From Sphingomonadales bacterium (GTDB lineage: Bacteria; Pseudomonadota; Alphaproteobacteria; Sphingomonadales; Sphingomonadaceae), in the NCBI GenBank assembly GCA_013297725.1, contig JAAFIB010000018.1:1-41866 (forward strand): a DNA stretch of 41,866 nt. The letters run 5' to 3'. How positions within the stretch are numbered: the first letter of the stretch is position 1; each line of letters begins with the position of its first letter. The notes beneath the pieces were generated by a model. The model saw only the letters and a program-made list of their open reading frames with translations. It did not search any database and was not told the DNA's origin. A program made the position numbers and the translations under genes. Positions 8,915-16,911 of this stretch are shown in pieces.

Positions 8915-9688
8915 ATGGCCAGCATAACGCCTGACGTCCGCGACACCGCGCACGCTGACGGATTTTTTCGAACATTGGCATTGTTAATGGCACTGACCGT
9001 TGTCGTCGGTTTCACTTTTCAATTTATGCGTGGATTTTCTAGCCTGTCGGCGCGGCTATTAGTGCATATCCACGGCATCGCCTTTATGAGCTGGGTCGCG
9101 ATATTTGTGACGCAAAGCTGGCTGGCGACGCGCGGCCCCATTGCGCTCCACCGCAGGCTCGGCTGGTTCGGCGCTTTCTGGGTCGTTATTCTGGTCATCC
9201 TGGGCAGTTGGATAACGATCGACGTTGTCCAGCGCGGTACAACACCCTTCTTTTTTCAACCGCAACATTTCCTGATTGGTAATCCATTATCGGCATTTGC
9301 TTTTGCAGCCCTTGTTTATGCCGCGATCCGTCTGCGCAGCCAATCCGATTGGCATATGCGGCTGCAAATCTGTGCGATGACTGCAATTATGGGGCCAGCA
9401 TTCGGGCGTTTGCTGCCGATGCCACTGCTGATCCCTTATGCGTTCGAAGCCGCAGGTCTCGCTGGAACGGTCTTTGCAATTGCGGGAATGATCCGCGACC
9501 GGCGCAAGTATGGCCGCGTACATTCCGCGTGGTATTGGGGGCTGGGCGCGTTTCTGGCGACCATTCCGGTAACTCATCTTATCGCGAGCTCACCGATTGG
9601 TGATGCATTGTATGCGGCGGTAACTGCGGGCCATCCGGGTGCAGCACAACCCGGCCTTGGATTTCCGCCGATGCCGCCAATGCGGTAA
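8915..9688 (+). CDS. multi-pass membrane protein of unknown function
   Basis: A 257-residue protein with about seven hydrophobic segments spread over the whole chain and short loops. Histidines recur in or near the membrane (HIHGIAFMSW, ALHRRLGW, QPQHFL, WHMRL), which could bind haem or metal, but this is inference only. The start is set at 8915, where AGGGAGG precedes the ATG by 7-8 nt; an upstream in-frame GTG at 8888 lacks such a site. The C-terminus is Pro/Gly-rich. I do not recognise the family firmly. Confidence 0.78.
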   Translation: MASITPDVRDTAHADGFFRTLALLMALTVVVGFTFQFMRGFSSLSARLLVHIHGIAFMSWVAIFVTQSWLATRGPIALHRRLGWFGAFWVVILVILGSWITIDVVQRGTTPFFFQPQHFLIGNPLSAFAFAALVYAAIRLRSQSDWHMRLQICAMTAIMGPAFGRLLPMPLLIPYAFEAAGLAGTVFAIAGMIRDRRKYGRVHSAWYWGLGAFLATIPVTHLIASSPIGDALYAAVTAGHPGAAQPGLGFPPMPPMR

Positions 9689-9728
9689 CTGCCGTTGCCC
9701 TTTGGCAAATCATGCCTAGATAGCATTC

Positions 9729-10400
9729 ATGGAAACACGCGCGATTCCCCGCATTCTTATCGGCTTTGGTTTAGCCGCACTGGTATTAATTGCCATCAGC
9801 TGGATCGTGACGCGCAGTGTCAGCCCGTCGCCTGAAACCGTGGCGAGTGCCAGCCTGAAGGGTATTCGTGAACAGAACCGGCTGACCGCGTTTGTCGCGA
9901 ACTATTCGGCTGTCGTGACTAGCGAGCAGAGGCGGTTCGGCCTTTCGGCGCGCAAGACTTTGATCATGCAAGGGCTGGTGCGGTATGAGGTTGATATGAC
10001 AAAGCTCGCGTCAAACGATGTCCGCTGGGATGCCGATACCAATACGCTGCGCGTCCGCATTCCCGATATCGAGGTCGCGGCACCACAGATCGATTTGAAA
10101 TCGATACAGGAATATCAGGAAGGCGGCATCCTGACCGCGCTAACCGATGCGGAGCGCGTGCTCGATACCGTGAACCGGAATAAAGGGCTGGCAGAATTGA
10201 GCCGCCAAGCAGAGGGGCCGGTTCCGATGCGCCTGGCCCGTGAAGCAGCACGCCGTGCGATTGTGCAGAACTTCACAGTCCCGATGAAAGCGGCTGGCAT
10301 GAATGTTCGGGTTGAGGCCAAATACGGCGATGAGCTGGTTGGCAAAGTCGACACGCGCTGGGATTTATCGACTCCATTAAGTGAGATTGTCGGGAAATAA
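9729..10400 (+). CDS. DUF4230 domain-containing membrane-anchored protein
   Basis: A 223-residue protein with one N-terminal membrane anchor (residues 8-26) and a soluble, probably periplasmic, domain. The pattern of short strands (VRYEVDMTKL, TNTLRVRIPDIEV) followed by a helical half (LAREAARRAIVQNF) corresponds to DUF4230. No catalytic motif is visible. It begins 40 bp after the membrane protein gene and could be co-transcribed with it. Function unknown. Confidence 0.8.
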   Translation: METRAIPRILIGFGLAALVLIAISWIVTRSVSPSPETVASASLKGIREQNRLTAFVANYSAVVTSEQRRFGLSARKTLIMQGLVRYEVDMTKLASNDVRWDADTNTLRVRIPDIEVAAPQIDLKSIQEYQEGGILTALTDAERVLDTVNRNKGLAELSRQAEGPVPMRLAREAARRAIVQNFTVPMKAAGMNVRVEAKYGDELVGKVDTRWDLSTPLSEIVGK

Positions 10401-10407
10401 AAATATC

Positions 10408-10468
10408 TTTGTGTCTTCATGGCTTTGTGTGAGATAAATTTTTGCACACGCAGCCACGAAGCCACAAA
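10408..10468. repeat. imperfect 24-bp inverted repeat upstream of nadA
   Basis: Arms at 10408-10431 and 10445-10468 pair at about 20 of 24 positions around a 13-nt AT-rich loop. The arms are built from CTTC-TGGCT and TTTGTG words that often occur as dispersed intergenic repeats in alphaproteobacteria. It has no T-run typical of a terminator on either side. Confidence 0.65.
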
Positions 10469-10511
10469 ATGACGTTACATTCGGCACAGCCGGTCATGTT
10501 TGGAGAATACA

Positions 10512-11504
10512 ATGAACGCCCCTACCCCCCGCGAAAACCTATCTGGCGTTGACTTGCTTGCTGAAATCAACCGGCTGAAAAAAGAGCGGAACGCGGTCAT
10601 CCTTGCGCATTATTATCAAAAGCCGGAAATTCAGGATCTGGCCGATTTCGTTGGAGATTCGCTCGAACTCAGCAAGCGTGCAGCGGAGACTGACGCCGAT
10701 GTGATCGCCTTTTGCGGGGTGAAGTTTATGGCGGAGACAGCCAAAATCCTGTCGCCGCAAAAAACTGTGATCCTGCCCGATATGGCCGCTGGTTGCTCTT
10801 TGGAGGATTCCTGCCCGCCGGGACGGTTTAAGGCATTTCGCGACGCTCATCCCGATCACATCGCACTGACGTATATCAATTGCTCCGCCGAGGTGAAGGC
10901 TCTGTCCGACATTATTGTTACATCGAGCAGTGCAGAGACAATCCTTGCGCAAATCCCTGAAAGCCAGAAAATCATCTTTGGCCCCGACCGACATTTGGGC
11001 GGATATCTGTCCCGCAAGTTCAATCGTGAAATGCTGCTATGGCCAGGCGTATGCATTGTGCATGAAGCGTTTTCAGAAACCGAATTGCTAAAGCTGAAAG
11101 CAAAGCATCCCGGTGTGCCCGTCGCTGCACACCCGGAATGCCCGCCGCATATCATCGACCATAGCGACTATGTTGGTAGCACCAGCGGCATATTACAGTT
11201 CGCCAAAAGCTTTGAAGGCGACACTTTGATCGTCGCCACGGAACCACATATTATTCATCAGATGGAGCTTGCTCTGCCGCATAAAACCTTCATCGGTGCC
11301 CCCGGTGCTGACGGCAACTGCGCTTGCAACATCTGCCCCTATATGGCGCTGAACACTATGGAAAAGCTGTATCTTGCCCTACGCGATTTGCAGCCCCAGA
11401 TCGTGATGGACGAAGGCGTTCGGCTGGCCGCTAAGAAATCACTCGACCGGATGCTCGAAATGGCAAGCGGGACCGTAGGCAAAGGTGATTTGGGCAGAGC
11501 GTAA
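10512..11504 (+). CDS. nadA: quinolinate synthase
   Basis: A 330-residue NadA. It condenses iminoaspartate with dihydroxyacetone phosphate to quinolinate in de novo NAD synthesis and carries a [4Fe-4S] cluster. The expected cluster cysteines are present: Cys95 in AGCSLEDSC, Cys210 in HPEC, and Cys275 in CACNICPYM. The N-terminal ILAHYYQ and DFVGDSLELS motifs are also canonical. The ATG at 10512 has GGAGA just upstream; an earlier in-frame TTG at 10500 is less likely. Its stop overlaps the start of a small membrane protein gene. nadC follows 2 kb downstream, but nadB is not in the window. Confidence 0.96.
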   Translation: MNAPTPRENLSGVDLLAEINRLKKERNAVILAHYYQKPEIQDLADFVGDSLELSKRAAETDADVIAFCGVKFMAETAKILSPQKTVILPDMAAGCSLEDSCPPGRFKAFRDAHPDHIALTYINCSAEVKALSDIIVTSSSAETILAQIPESQKIIFGPDRHLGGYLSRKFNREMLLWPGVCIVHEAFSETELLKLKAKHPGVPVAAHPECPPHIIDHSDYVGSTSGILQFAKSFEGDTLIVATEPHIIHQMELALPHKTFIGAPGADGNCACNICPYMALNTMEKLYLALRDLQPQIVMDEGVRLAAKKSLDRMLEMASGTVGKGDLGRA

Positions 11505-11938
11505 TGCGATGGGCAACGCGATTGCTGCTGATACTGCTTCTGATCTTTATTGCCGCGCCCACCATTTTCATTTGTTGGTCAGGGTATCGCGTGACGTCTG
11601 CGATAAACTATGGGGCATTGCGGGCTAAGGTCGCTGTGTGCCTTGATGTGCGCCATATCTCCCACATTGAACGCGGCTATGTGCCGCAAGGCACCGTCGA
11701 CAATGTACTGACACGGCAAATCTGGGCACATTACTACAATAATCCCAAACGGCGACTGCCGCACCATTTCCTATTGGCGTCGAGTGGCATCGGTTGGTGG
11801 ACATTCTGGTCCACCGATGATCGCAGGAGTATATATCAAGATATGGAACGGCGCATGCCGCCATGTCCGGACGCAGTAACGCGATACCGCGAGATGCACG
11901 CGTCAAGGAAGAAGGCCATAGGGAGAACGGGGAGATAA
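11504..11938 (+). CDS. small membrane-anchored protein, unknown
   Basis: A 144-residue protein starting at an ATG that shares one base with the nadA stop (TAATG), so it is probably translated by coupling. One N-terminal membrane segment (residues 7-27) is followed by a basic, aromatic-rich domain, presumably periplasmic, with WWTFW near its centre. I recognise no family. Codon use resembles the neighbours, and the tight coupling to nadA supports a real gene. Confidence 0.65.
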   Translation: MRWATRLLLILLLIFIAAPTIFICWSGYRVTSAINYGALRAKVAVCLDVRHISHIERGYVPQGTVDNVLTRQIWAHYYNNPKRRLPHHFLLASSGIGWWTFWSTDDRRSIYQDMERRMPPCPDAVTRYREMHASRKKAIGRTGR

Positions 11939-12084
11939 TCCTCGTTGAATTGCCAAAACCATTGTATAAACTTGTTAAATCGGAGTCGCAGCCGCTTACT
12001 GCCGCTTGCGTTTTACAGTCTCCGGCATAGGACTCAGGCGCTACGGCGTGCGTATCTATTGATGCGTGCTCCGCGCTACGGGGG

Positions 12085-12103
12085 CATGGCAATGGTTGCC
12101 ATG
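12085..12103. repeat. perfect 8-bp inverted repeat upstream of the OmpA-fusion gene
   Basis: CATGGCAA (12085-12092) and TTGCCATG (12096-12103) flank a 3-nt loop, 56 bp before the next start codon. It could be an operator or a leader hairpin; there is no T-run, so it is not a typical terminator. Confidence 0.6.
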
Positions 12104-12158
12104 CATGGAGAGCAACTGTGCCGCCATTGGCCGCACATGATATGTAAGGATGGGTCAA

Positions 12159-13319
12159 ATGGCAGTAGATTGGTTAGCGGATGTCCGCATTTATGATGCC
12201 GGTGCCGATGAAGGCGTCGTGCAGAAAATCGTCAGCTATTGCGGCATTGCATTGCAAAGCCGTGATGGACAGTTGGTCGCGATGGCTGATCCAAAGGAAT
12301 GCGAAACTGTTCGCGAAAACTTCCTGAAAAAGAAGCTGGGCCTGACCCAATCCGACGCCGAACTAGACGCCGCGATCCAATCGGTACGCGAAGTGATGAA
12401 AGCGGACCGGACCAAGAACCGCGTCACCGTTTATTATCTTCTTTCAAAACATTTTGGTTCGCTGGCCACTTTTGGCGGTGTTGCCGGTGCAGCAGCAGGA
12501 GCAGCCGGATTGGCTGCGGCAGCTTCGGGTGCATTTTCAGGTGATGATGACAAGGACGAGGGCGGCTCTGCTGCAACGCTTGCTGCGGCAGGCCTTGGTG
12601 CGGCGGCTTTGGGTGCTGGCGCAGCCGGTGTTGCGGGCGCAGCTACGGCTGCAACGCCCGAACCTGTTGCAGCGGCACATGTGCCTGATCCAGATCCGGT
12701 GCCAGAGCCAGAGCCCGTCGCTGCTGCAGCGCCTGCTTATGCGGCATCCAGCTATGATGATGATAGCAAAGGCGGCGGATTTGGCTGGCTGAAATGGTTG
12801 CTGCTGGCGGCATTGCTTGCAGCATTGCTGTTCTTTGTATTGCGCAGCTGCAGCAAACCGGCAGAGATGGCGCCTGCTGAACCGACACAGACGGCCAGCG
12901 AGGCGGTGCCTGCGCCTGAAGAGAAAGCTGCAACACCAGCGACCGAGGCTACACCTGCTGCTGTTCCAACTGGATCAGGCGTTGTTGCTGGAGAGCGCAA
13001 TGGCAAGCCGATGCTGACCGTCTATTTCGAAACGGCAAAGACCAATTTGCCAACCGATTTTGACAAGGTTGCTGCGGTCATCAAGGATTACTCCGCAAAG
13101 AACCCGGGCGCAAAATTTGCGGTTTCGGGTTTCAATTCTCCAACCGGAAGTGCCGCTGGAAATGAGCGGTTGTCAAAGGGCCGCGCAGAAAATGTTGGCG
13201 CAGCACTGCAAAAGCTGGGCGTTGCTGCAGCTGCGTTGGAGATGGTGAAACCAGCCGCTGCAACACAGGGTACAGGCGAAGATGCCAATGCCCGCCGTGT
13301 TGAGGTGACTGTTCAATAA
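12159..13319 (+). CDS. DUF2853 - transmembrane - OmpA-like fusion protein
   Basis: About 386 residues in three parts. The first 105 residues match DUF2853 (KECETVRENFLKKKLGL and a YYLLSKHFG end). An Ala/Gly- and Pro/Glu-rich linker and a membrane segment (WLKWLLLAALLAALLFFVL, near residue 210) follow. The last 110 residues form an OmpA-like peptidoglycan-binding domain (LTVYFETAKTNL, NERLSKGRAENV). The Asp that normally contacts diaminopimelate in the GHTDxTG motif is replaced (GFNSPTG), while the partner Arg in GRAENV is kept. The start at 12159 is chosen for AAGGA 8 nt upstream; an ATG at 12150 overlaps that site. Probably an inner-membrane protein linking a cytoplasmic domain to the periplasm. 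Confidence 0.87.
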   Translation: MAVDWLADVRIYDAGADEGVVQKIVSYCGIALQSRDGQLVAMADPKECETVRENFLKKKLGLTQSDAELDAAIQSVREVMKADRTKNRVTVYYLLSKHFGSLATFGGVAGAAAGAAGLAAAASGAFSGDDDKDEGGSAATLAAAGLGAAALGAGAAGVAGAATAATPEPVAAAHVPDPDPVPEPEPVAAAAPAYAASSYDDDSKGGGFGWLKWLLLAALLAALLFFVLRSCSKPAEMAPAEPTQTASEAVPAPEEKAATPATEATPAAVPTGSGVVAGERNGKPMLTVYFETAKTNLPTDFDKVAAVIKDYSAKNPGAKFAVSGFNSPTGSAAGNERLSKGRAENVGAALQKLGVAAAALEMVKPAAATQGTGEDANARRVEVTVQ

Positions 13320-13347
13320 CAGGCAAAAACCTGGGGTGAAAATAAAG

Positions 13348-13378
13348 GGGGCGGGCCATGTGGTTCCGCCCCTTTTTT
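13348..13378 (+). terminator. rho-independent terminator after the OmpA-fusion gene
   Basis: GGGGCGG (13348-13354) pairs perfectly with CCGCCCC (13366-13372) around an 11-nt loop and is followed by six T residues. It separates the OmpA-fusion gene from nadC. Confidence 0.9.
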
Positions 13379-13433
13379 GTTGCACAGATTTAGCCTAGTG
13401 ATGTCCAAAGACATTTGGATAGAGAGCAAACAC

Positions 13434-14282
13434 ATGCGCTTTGACTTGCCCGGTTTTGATCTCGACGATTTTGTGCGGACAACCCTCGACGAGGATCTTG
13501 GGCCAACGGGCCGCGATGTGACCAGCGAAAGTGTGATCCCCGCAGATGCCCGGTTTTCAGGTGTGATGGATAGCCGCGATGATGTTGTCGTAGCCGGGCT
13601 TCCCATCGCTCTCGCCTTTTTTCGCCATCTGGACCCAGAAATGGAAATCCGTATGCTGGCAACAGAGGGACACGGTGTTGCCGCAGGCTCAGACCTGATG
13701 CAGCTGGAGGGGAATGCACGGGCGATGCTGACGGCGGAACGTTCGGCGCTGAATACGGTCCAGCATCTATCGGGCATCGCAACGATGACCCGCCGCTATG
13801 TCAAGGCGATTGCGGGCACAGGCTGTATATTGCTGGACACGCGCAAGACGATCCCTGGGCTTCGCGTGCTTGAAAAATACGCAACGCGCATGGGCGGGGC
13901 GACCAATCACCGTATGGGACTGTGGGATGCGGCGATGATCAAGGACAATCACGTCGCGGTTGCAGGCGGGGTGGTGGAGGCGGTGCGCCGTGCCAAGGAT
14001 GCAGGGGTTGAACGCATCATCCTGGAGGTTGACCGGTTGGAACAGGTTGAACCAGGATTGAAAGCAGGCGCCACACATTTGTTGCTCGACAATATGGATG
14101 TGGCAGAACTGACCGAGGCGGTTAAGCTGGTCGCCGGGCGCGTGCCAACCGAGGCATCGGGCGGTGTTACGCTAGAGACCATCCGTGCCAAGGCGGAAAC
14201 CGGCGTCACCTATATTTCTGTCGGCAGGCTGACCCAAAGCGCACCTGCCGCCGATATCGGACTTGATTTCAATGTGGCTTAA
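13434..14282 (+). CDS. nadC: nicotinate-nucleotide pyrophosphorylase (carboxylating)
   Basis: A 282-residue quinolinate phosphoribosyltransferase, which converts quinolinate and PRPP to nicotinate mononucleotide in the step after NadA. The family core ILLDTRKTIPGLRVLEKYA, GGATNHRMGLWDAAMIKDNH and the C-terminal VTYISVGRLTQSA are all present. The start ATG at 13434 has AGAGAG 7 nt upstream and gives the usual length; longer in-frame starts at 13377 and 13401 lack a ribosome site and the first lies in the terminator. It overlaps the RNase T2 gene by 11 bp. Confidence 0.95.
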   Translation: MRFDLPGFDLDDFVRTTLDEDLGPTGRDVTSESVIPADARFSGVMDSRDDVVVAGLPIALAFFRHLDPEMEIRMLATEGHGVAAGSDLMQLEGNARAMLTAERSALNTVQHLSGIATMTRRYVKAIAGTGCILLDTRKTIPGLRVLEKYATRMGGATNHRMGLWDAAMIKDNHVAVAGGVVEAVRRAKDAGVERIILEVDRLEQVEPGLKAGATHLLLDNMDVAELTEAVKLVAGRVPTEASGGVTLETIRAKAETGVTYISVGRLTQSAPAADIGLDFNVA

Positions 14283-15018
14283 ACTGGCAGGCATATTTCC
14301 TGTCGTCGCCTTGTTAGCGGCCTCAACAACGCATGAAGCGGCAACGGCGCAGGCATGGCAATGCAAAGCGCCAGCGAACCTTTCTCGCCCAAAAATCGAA
14401 ACACCGTCGCCAAACGAGGTCAGGCGCACACCCGTTGCCAGCTATATTCTGGCGATAAGCTGGAGCCGGGAATTTTGCCGTAGTCGCGAAAATGATCCTG
14501 AGATGGAGCTGCAATGCTCAGGCCGGATCGGCGATTTCGGCTTTGTGCTGCACGGGCTTTGGCCGGAAGCTGCTGGCCCGGATTATCCGCAATATTGCCG
14601 TAAAGCAGGTGTGCTGTCGCGCAAGGTTATCGCCGATAACATCTGCATGACCCCATCAGTTCAGCTGTTGCAACATGAATGGGCAAAGCATGGCACCTGC
14701 ATGACACGCAAGCCGGAAACCTATTTTGGCGCGGCAAAGCTGTTGTTCGAGGCGATTGAATTCCCCGACATGGATCGGCTGTCGCGGCAAGGCAGCAAAG
14801 AGGGCGAAACGCCATTGAATGCAGCTGGATTGGCAGAGGCTTTTGCCAGCACCAACGAAGGCCTACCCGCCAATGCCATCAAAGTGAAAACGAACCGCAA
14901 AGGCTGGCTAGAGGAAATGCGGATTTGCCTTGATAAAAAGTTCAAGCCACAAGCGTGCCCGGGCTTTGTCAAAGGCGCACCGGATAAGGCAGAGGTAAAG
15001 GTCTGGCGGGGAAGTTAG
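14272..15018 (+). CDS. secreted ribonuclease T2 family protein
   Basis: A 248-residue RNase T2-type endoribonuclease. Both conserved active-site blocks are intact: FVLHGLWPE with His94, and HEWAKHGTC with His135, Glu136, Lys139 and His140. An N-terminal signal peptide ends near residue 28, and at least eight cysteines allow disulfides, so it works in the periplasm or outside the cell, like RNase I of E. coli. The ATG at 14272 overlaps the end of nadC by 11 bp; the earlier TTG in frame is unlikely. Confidence 0.92.
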   Translation: MWLKLAGIFPVVALLAASTTHEAATAQAWQCKAPANLSRPKIETPSPNEVRRTPVASYILAISWSREFCRSRENDPEMELQCSGRIGDFGFVLHGLWPEAAGPDYPQYCRKAGVLSRKVIADNICMTPSVQLLQHEWAKHGTCMTRKPETYFGAAKLLFEAIEFPDMDRLSRQGSKEGETPLNAAGLAEAFASTNEGLPANAIKVKTNRKGWLEEMRICLDKKFKPQACPGFVKGAPDKAEVKVWRGS

Positions 15019-15021
15019 GCC

Positions 15022-15444
15022 TTAACCCTCAATCACGCGCGTTCCCGGATGATGTTTGTCCAAATGCTTTTTGATGATCCGCAAGTTCTTAGTGTTTGAC
15101 CGCCAGATAAAGTCAAACAGATCGCCCGCCAGCGGAACTGCACCTAGTGCCGTATCAACACCGACATTGGCAGCCATGCGTATCAATTGCCATTTGGACA
15201 TACCCAGATTACGTGCTTCCCAAACCATATAGGCGCCCATCGCCGCCGTCACGATATCGCCGAGTACAGGAACAAGACCCACGATTGAATCGAGCCCGAT
15301 TGGCACTTTCGTCCCGGGAATGTGGAAGCTGCGCTCCATTAGCTGCTCAAGCGCCTCGACCCGCTGCCGCACAGCATGCGGATCTTTGCTCATCGCTGGC
15401 AAGGACTTTGCCATCTCGTTCAACTGTTCCTGCGATATGGGCAT
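15022..15444 (-). CDS. DUF4112 domain-containing protein
   Basis: A 140-residue protein with the DUF4112 core: IPGTKVPIGLDSIVGLVPVLGD, a hydrophobic helix, then GVDTALGAVPLAGDLFDFIW and a basic tail. Two hydrophobic stretches suggest association with the inner membrane. No function is known for the family. It is convergent with the RNase T2 gene (3 bp between stops) and lies 18 bp downstream of the second substrate-binding protein gene, so it may be in the same transcript. Confidence 0.85.
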   Translation of the reverse strand: MPISQEQLNEMAKSLPAMSKDPHAVRQRVEALEQLMERSFHIPGTKVPIGLDSIVGLVPVLGDIVTAAMGAYMVWEARNLGMSKWQLIRMAANVGVDTALGAVPLAGDLFDFIWRSNTKNLRIIKKHLDKHHPGTRVIEG

Positions 15445-15462
15445 AATGCCTCCTTACAGTCC

Positions 15463-16911
15463 CTATCTTGGGGTGCGACCCAGATATTGCAAGGGATGCC
15501 ATCCGCGTGCATTTGCGGTGAAGCCCAGCAAACCATCACGCGGCAGTGACCAACGGACAGTATTCGCCAGCGGCGCAAAATTGCGTAAATTCTGTAACTT
15601 AAGCTCAGCCTCACCCAATAGGCGCATACGTTCATCGCGATCCGTTGCGCGCTGTGCTTCGGCAACCAAAGTGTCCACATCGGCGCTGCAAATAGTTGTA
15701 ACTTGGCAGGATAATTGTTCCAGATACCATGCAGGGCTTGTCATATCGGCAATCTGGTCAACCAGCCGCAGATCCTCTTGCTGGCCAACGGTCACACGTT
15801 CTGCCGAAAGCCCGATAGCGGCAAGATCGCTTTTCAATCGCGCAAAGAGTATGCGGCTGCCGGGGCCGCGCGGCATTGCGATCCGCAACGGGCGAACTTT
15901 GCCATTTGCTGCCTGCCAGTTCTGGATCACTGAACGCGCCGCAGCTTTTCGTTGATCAACACGCAATGATGCCCAATCCGGCCGCGCAACTTCGGCGCGG
16001 TTTGGCAAAGCTTCCGGGGCAAGCGTCAGCGTCTCTTTCCAGATATTGACGTTGAAATCGGAAATCATCCGCGGCCGGTCAAAGGCCTTTGTGATGGCTT
16101 CACGATTTGAAACTTCCGACAAAAATGGGCCCGAGGCGACAAACAACAGCCCGAACAAACCGGGCGGTGAATCGTAAACTGCCGCCTCGTTATCATCGGT
16201 AACGGCGAGATAGGGCAAATGTTCAAATCTACCCTCCAGCACAAGATCGGTTTCGCCAACAACGAAACGCGACAGCGCCGTCGCCGCATCATGGGCAGCC
16301 AAGGCGACCCGCGCATCCTCCAACGCAACGCCGCGCTCTGGGTCTACCGCACGGTGCGACAGCTGCATAACGCCCGCCCCCTTACGCGCAATCATCGGGC
16401 CAGAACCAACGTTTTTCCGCAACAACCCCAATTCCGGCTGAGCAAGCAGCTCAAGCAAATTTGGCATGGGTGCCTTAAGGCGGATTTCAACGACTTTGCC
16501 GGTCATCGGGACGATCCGGTCGATCACCGCCAGCTCGCTGGCAATCCGGCTGTTACGTAGATCGATCAAGCGCCGCGAAAGTGCGGCTGCAACCTCGTCA
16601 GAGGTAATGTCCCTGCCATCATTCCACCGTGTTTTTTCTAGACGGAAGATATAGCTAAGCCCGTCTTCGGTGGTGATCCAGCGCGCAGCTAAGGCTGGGA
16701 CAACGCGGCCTTCATCGTCAAACCCGACAAGCCCGCGCGCAGTCGCCATGCGGAGATAGGCTGAGGCATGCGACAGGGGCAATGCGCCGACTGCCATGGC
16801 CTTTGGCTGGTTTTCCACAACATCAACACGCAGCCGGTCGTTATCGATGCGAACGCCGCATGCCGACAGCATCGCTGCGCACATGCCAATTATGGCCAGC
16901 CGCCCCTTCAT
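15463..16911 (-). CDS. ABC transporter substrate-binding lipoprotein (SBP family 5-like)
   Basis: A 482-residue extracytoplasmic binding protein related to the dipeptide/oligopeptide (family 5) class. A lipobox LSAC puts the lipidated cysteine at residue 18. The segment SYIFRLEKTRWNDGRDITSDEVAAAL, near residues 90-115, is the family signature in diverged form. Translation is coupled to the upstream paralogue by an ATGA overlap. No permease or ATPase gene is adjacent. It is shorter and more diverged than its neighbour, so it may bind a different ligand or have a structural rather than transport role. Confidence 0.8.
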   Translation of the reverse strand: MKGRLAIIGMCAAMLSACGVRIDNDRLRVDVVENQPKAMAVGALPLSHASAYLRMATARGLVGFDDEGRVVPALAARWITTEDGLSYIFRLEKTRWNDGRDITSDEVAAALSRRLIDLRNSRIASELAVIDRIVPMTGKVVEIRLKAPMPNLLELLAQPELGLLRKNVGSGPMIARKGAGVMQLSHRAVDPERGVALEDARVALAAHDAATALSRFVVGETDLVLEGRFEHLPYLAVTDDNEAAVYDSPPGLFGLLFVASGPFLSEVSNREAITKAFDRPRMISDFNVNIWKETLTLAPEALPNRAEVARPDWASLRVDQRKAAARSVIQNWQAANGKVRPLRIAMPRGPGSRILFARLKSDLAAIGLSAERVTVGQQEDLRLVDQIADMTSPAWYLEQLSCQVTTICSADVDTLVAEAQRATDRDERMRLLGEAELKLQNLRNFAPLANTVRWSLPRDGLLGFTANARGWHPLQYLGRTPR

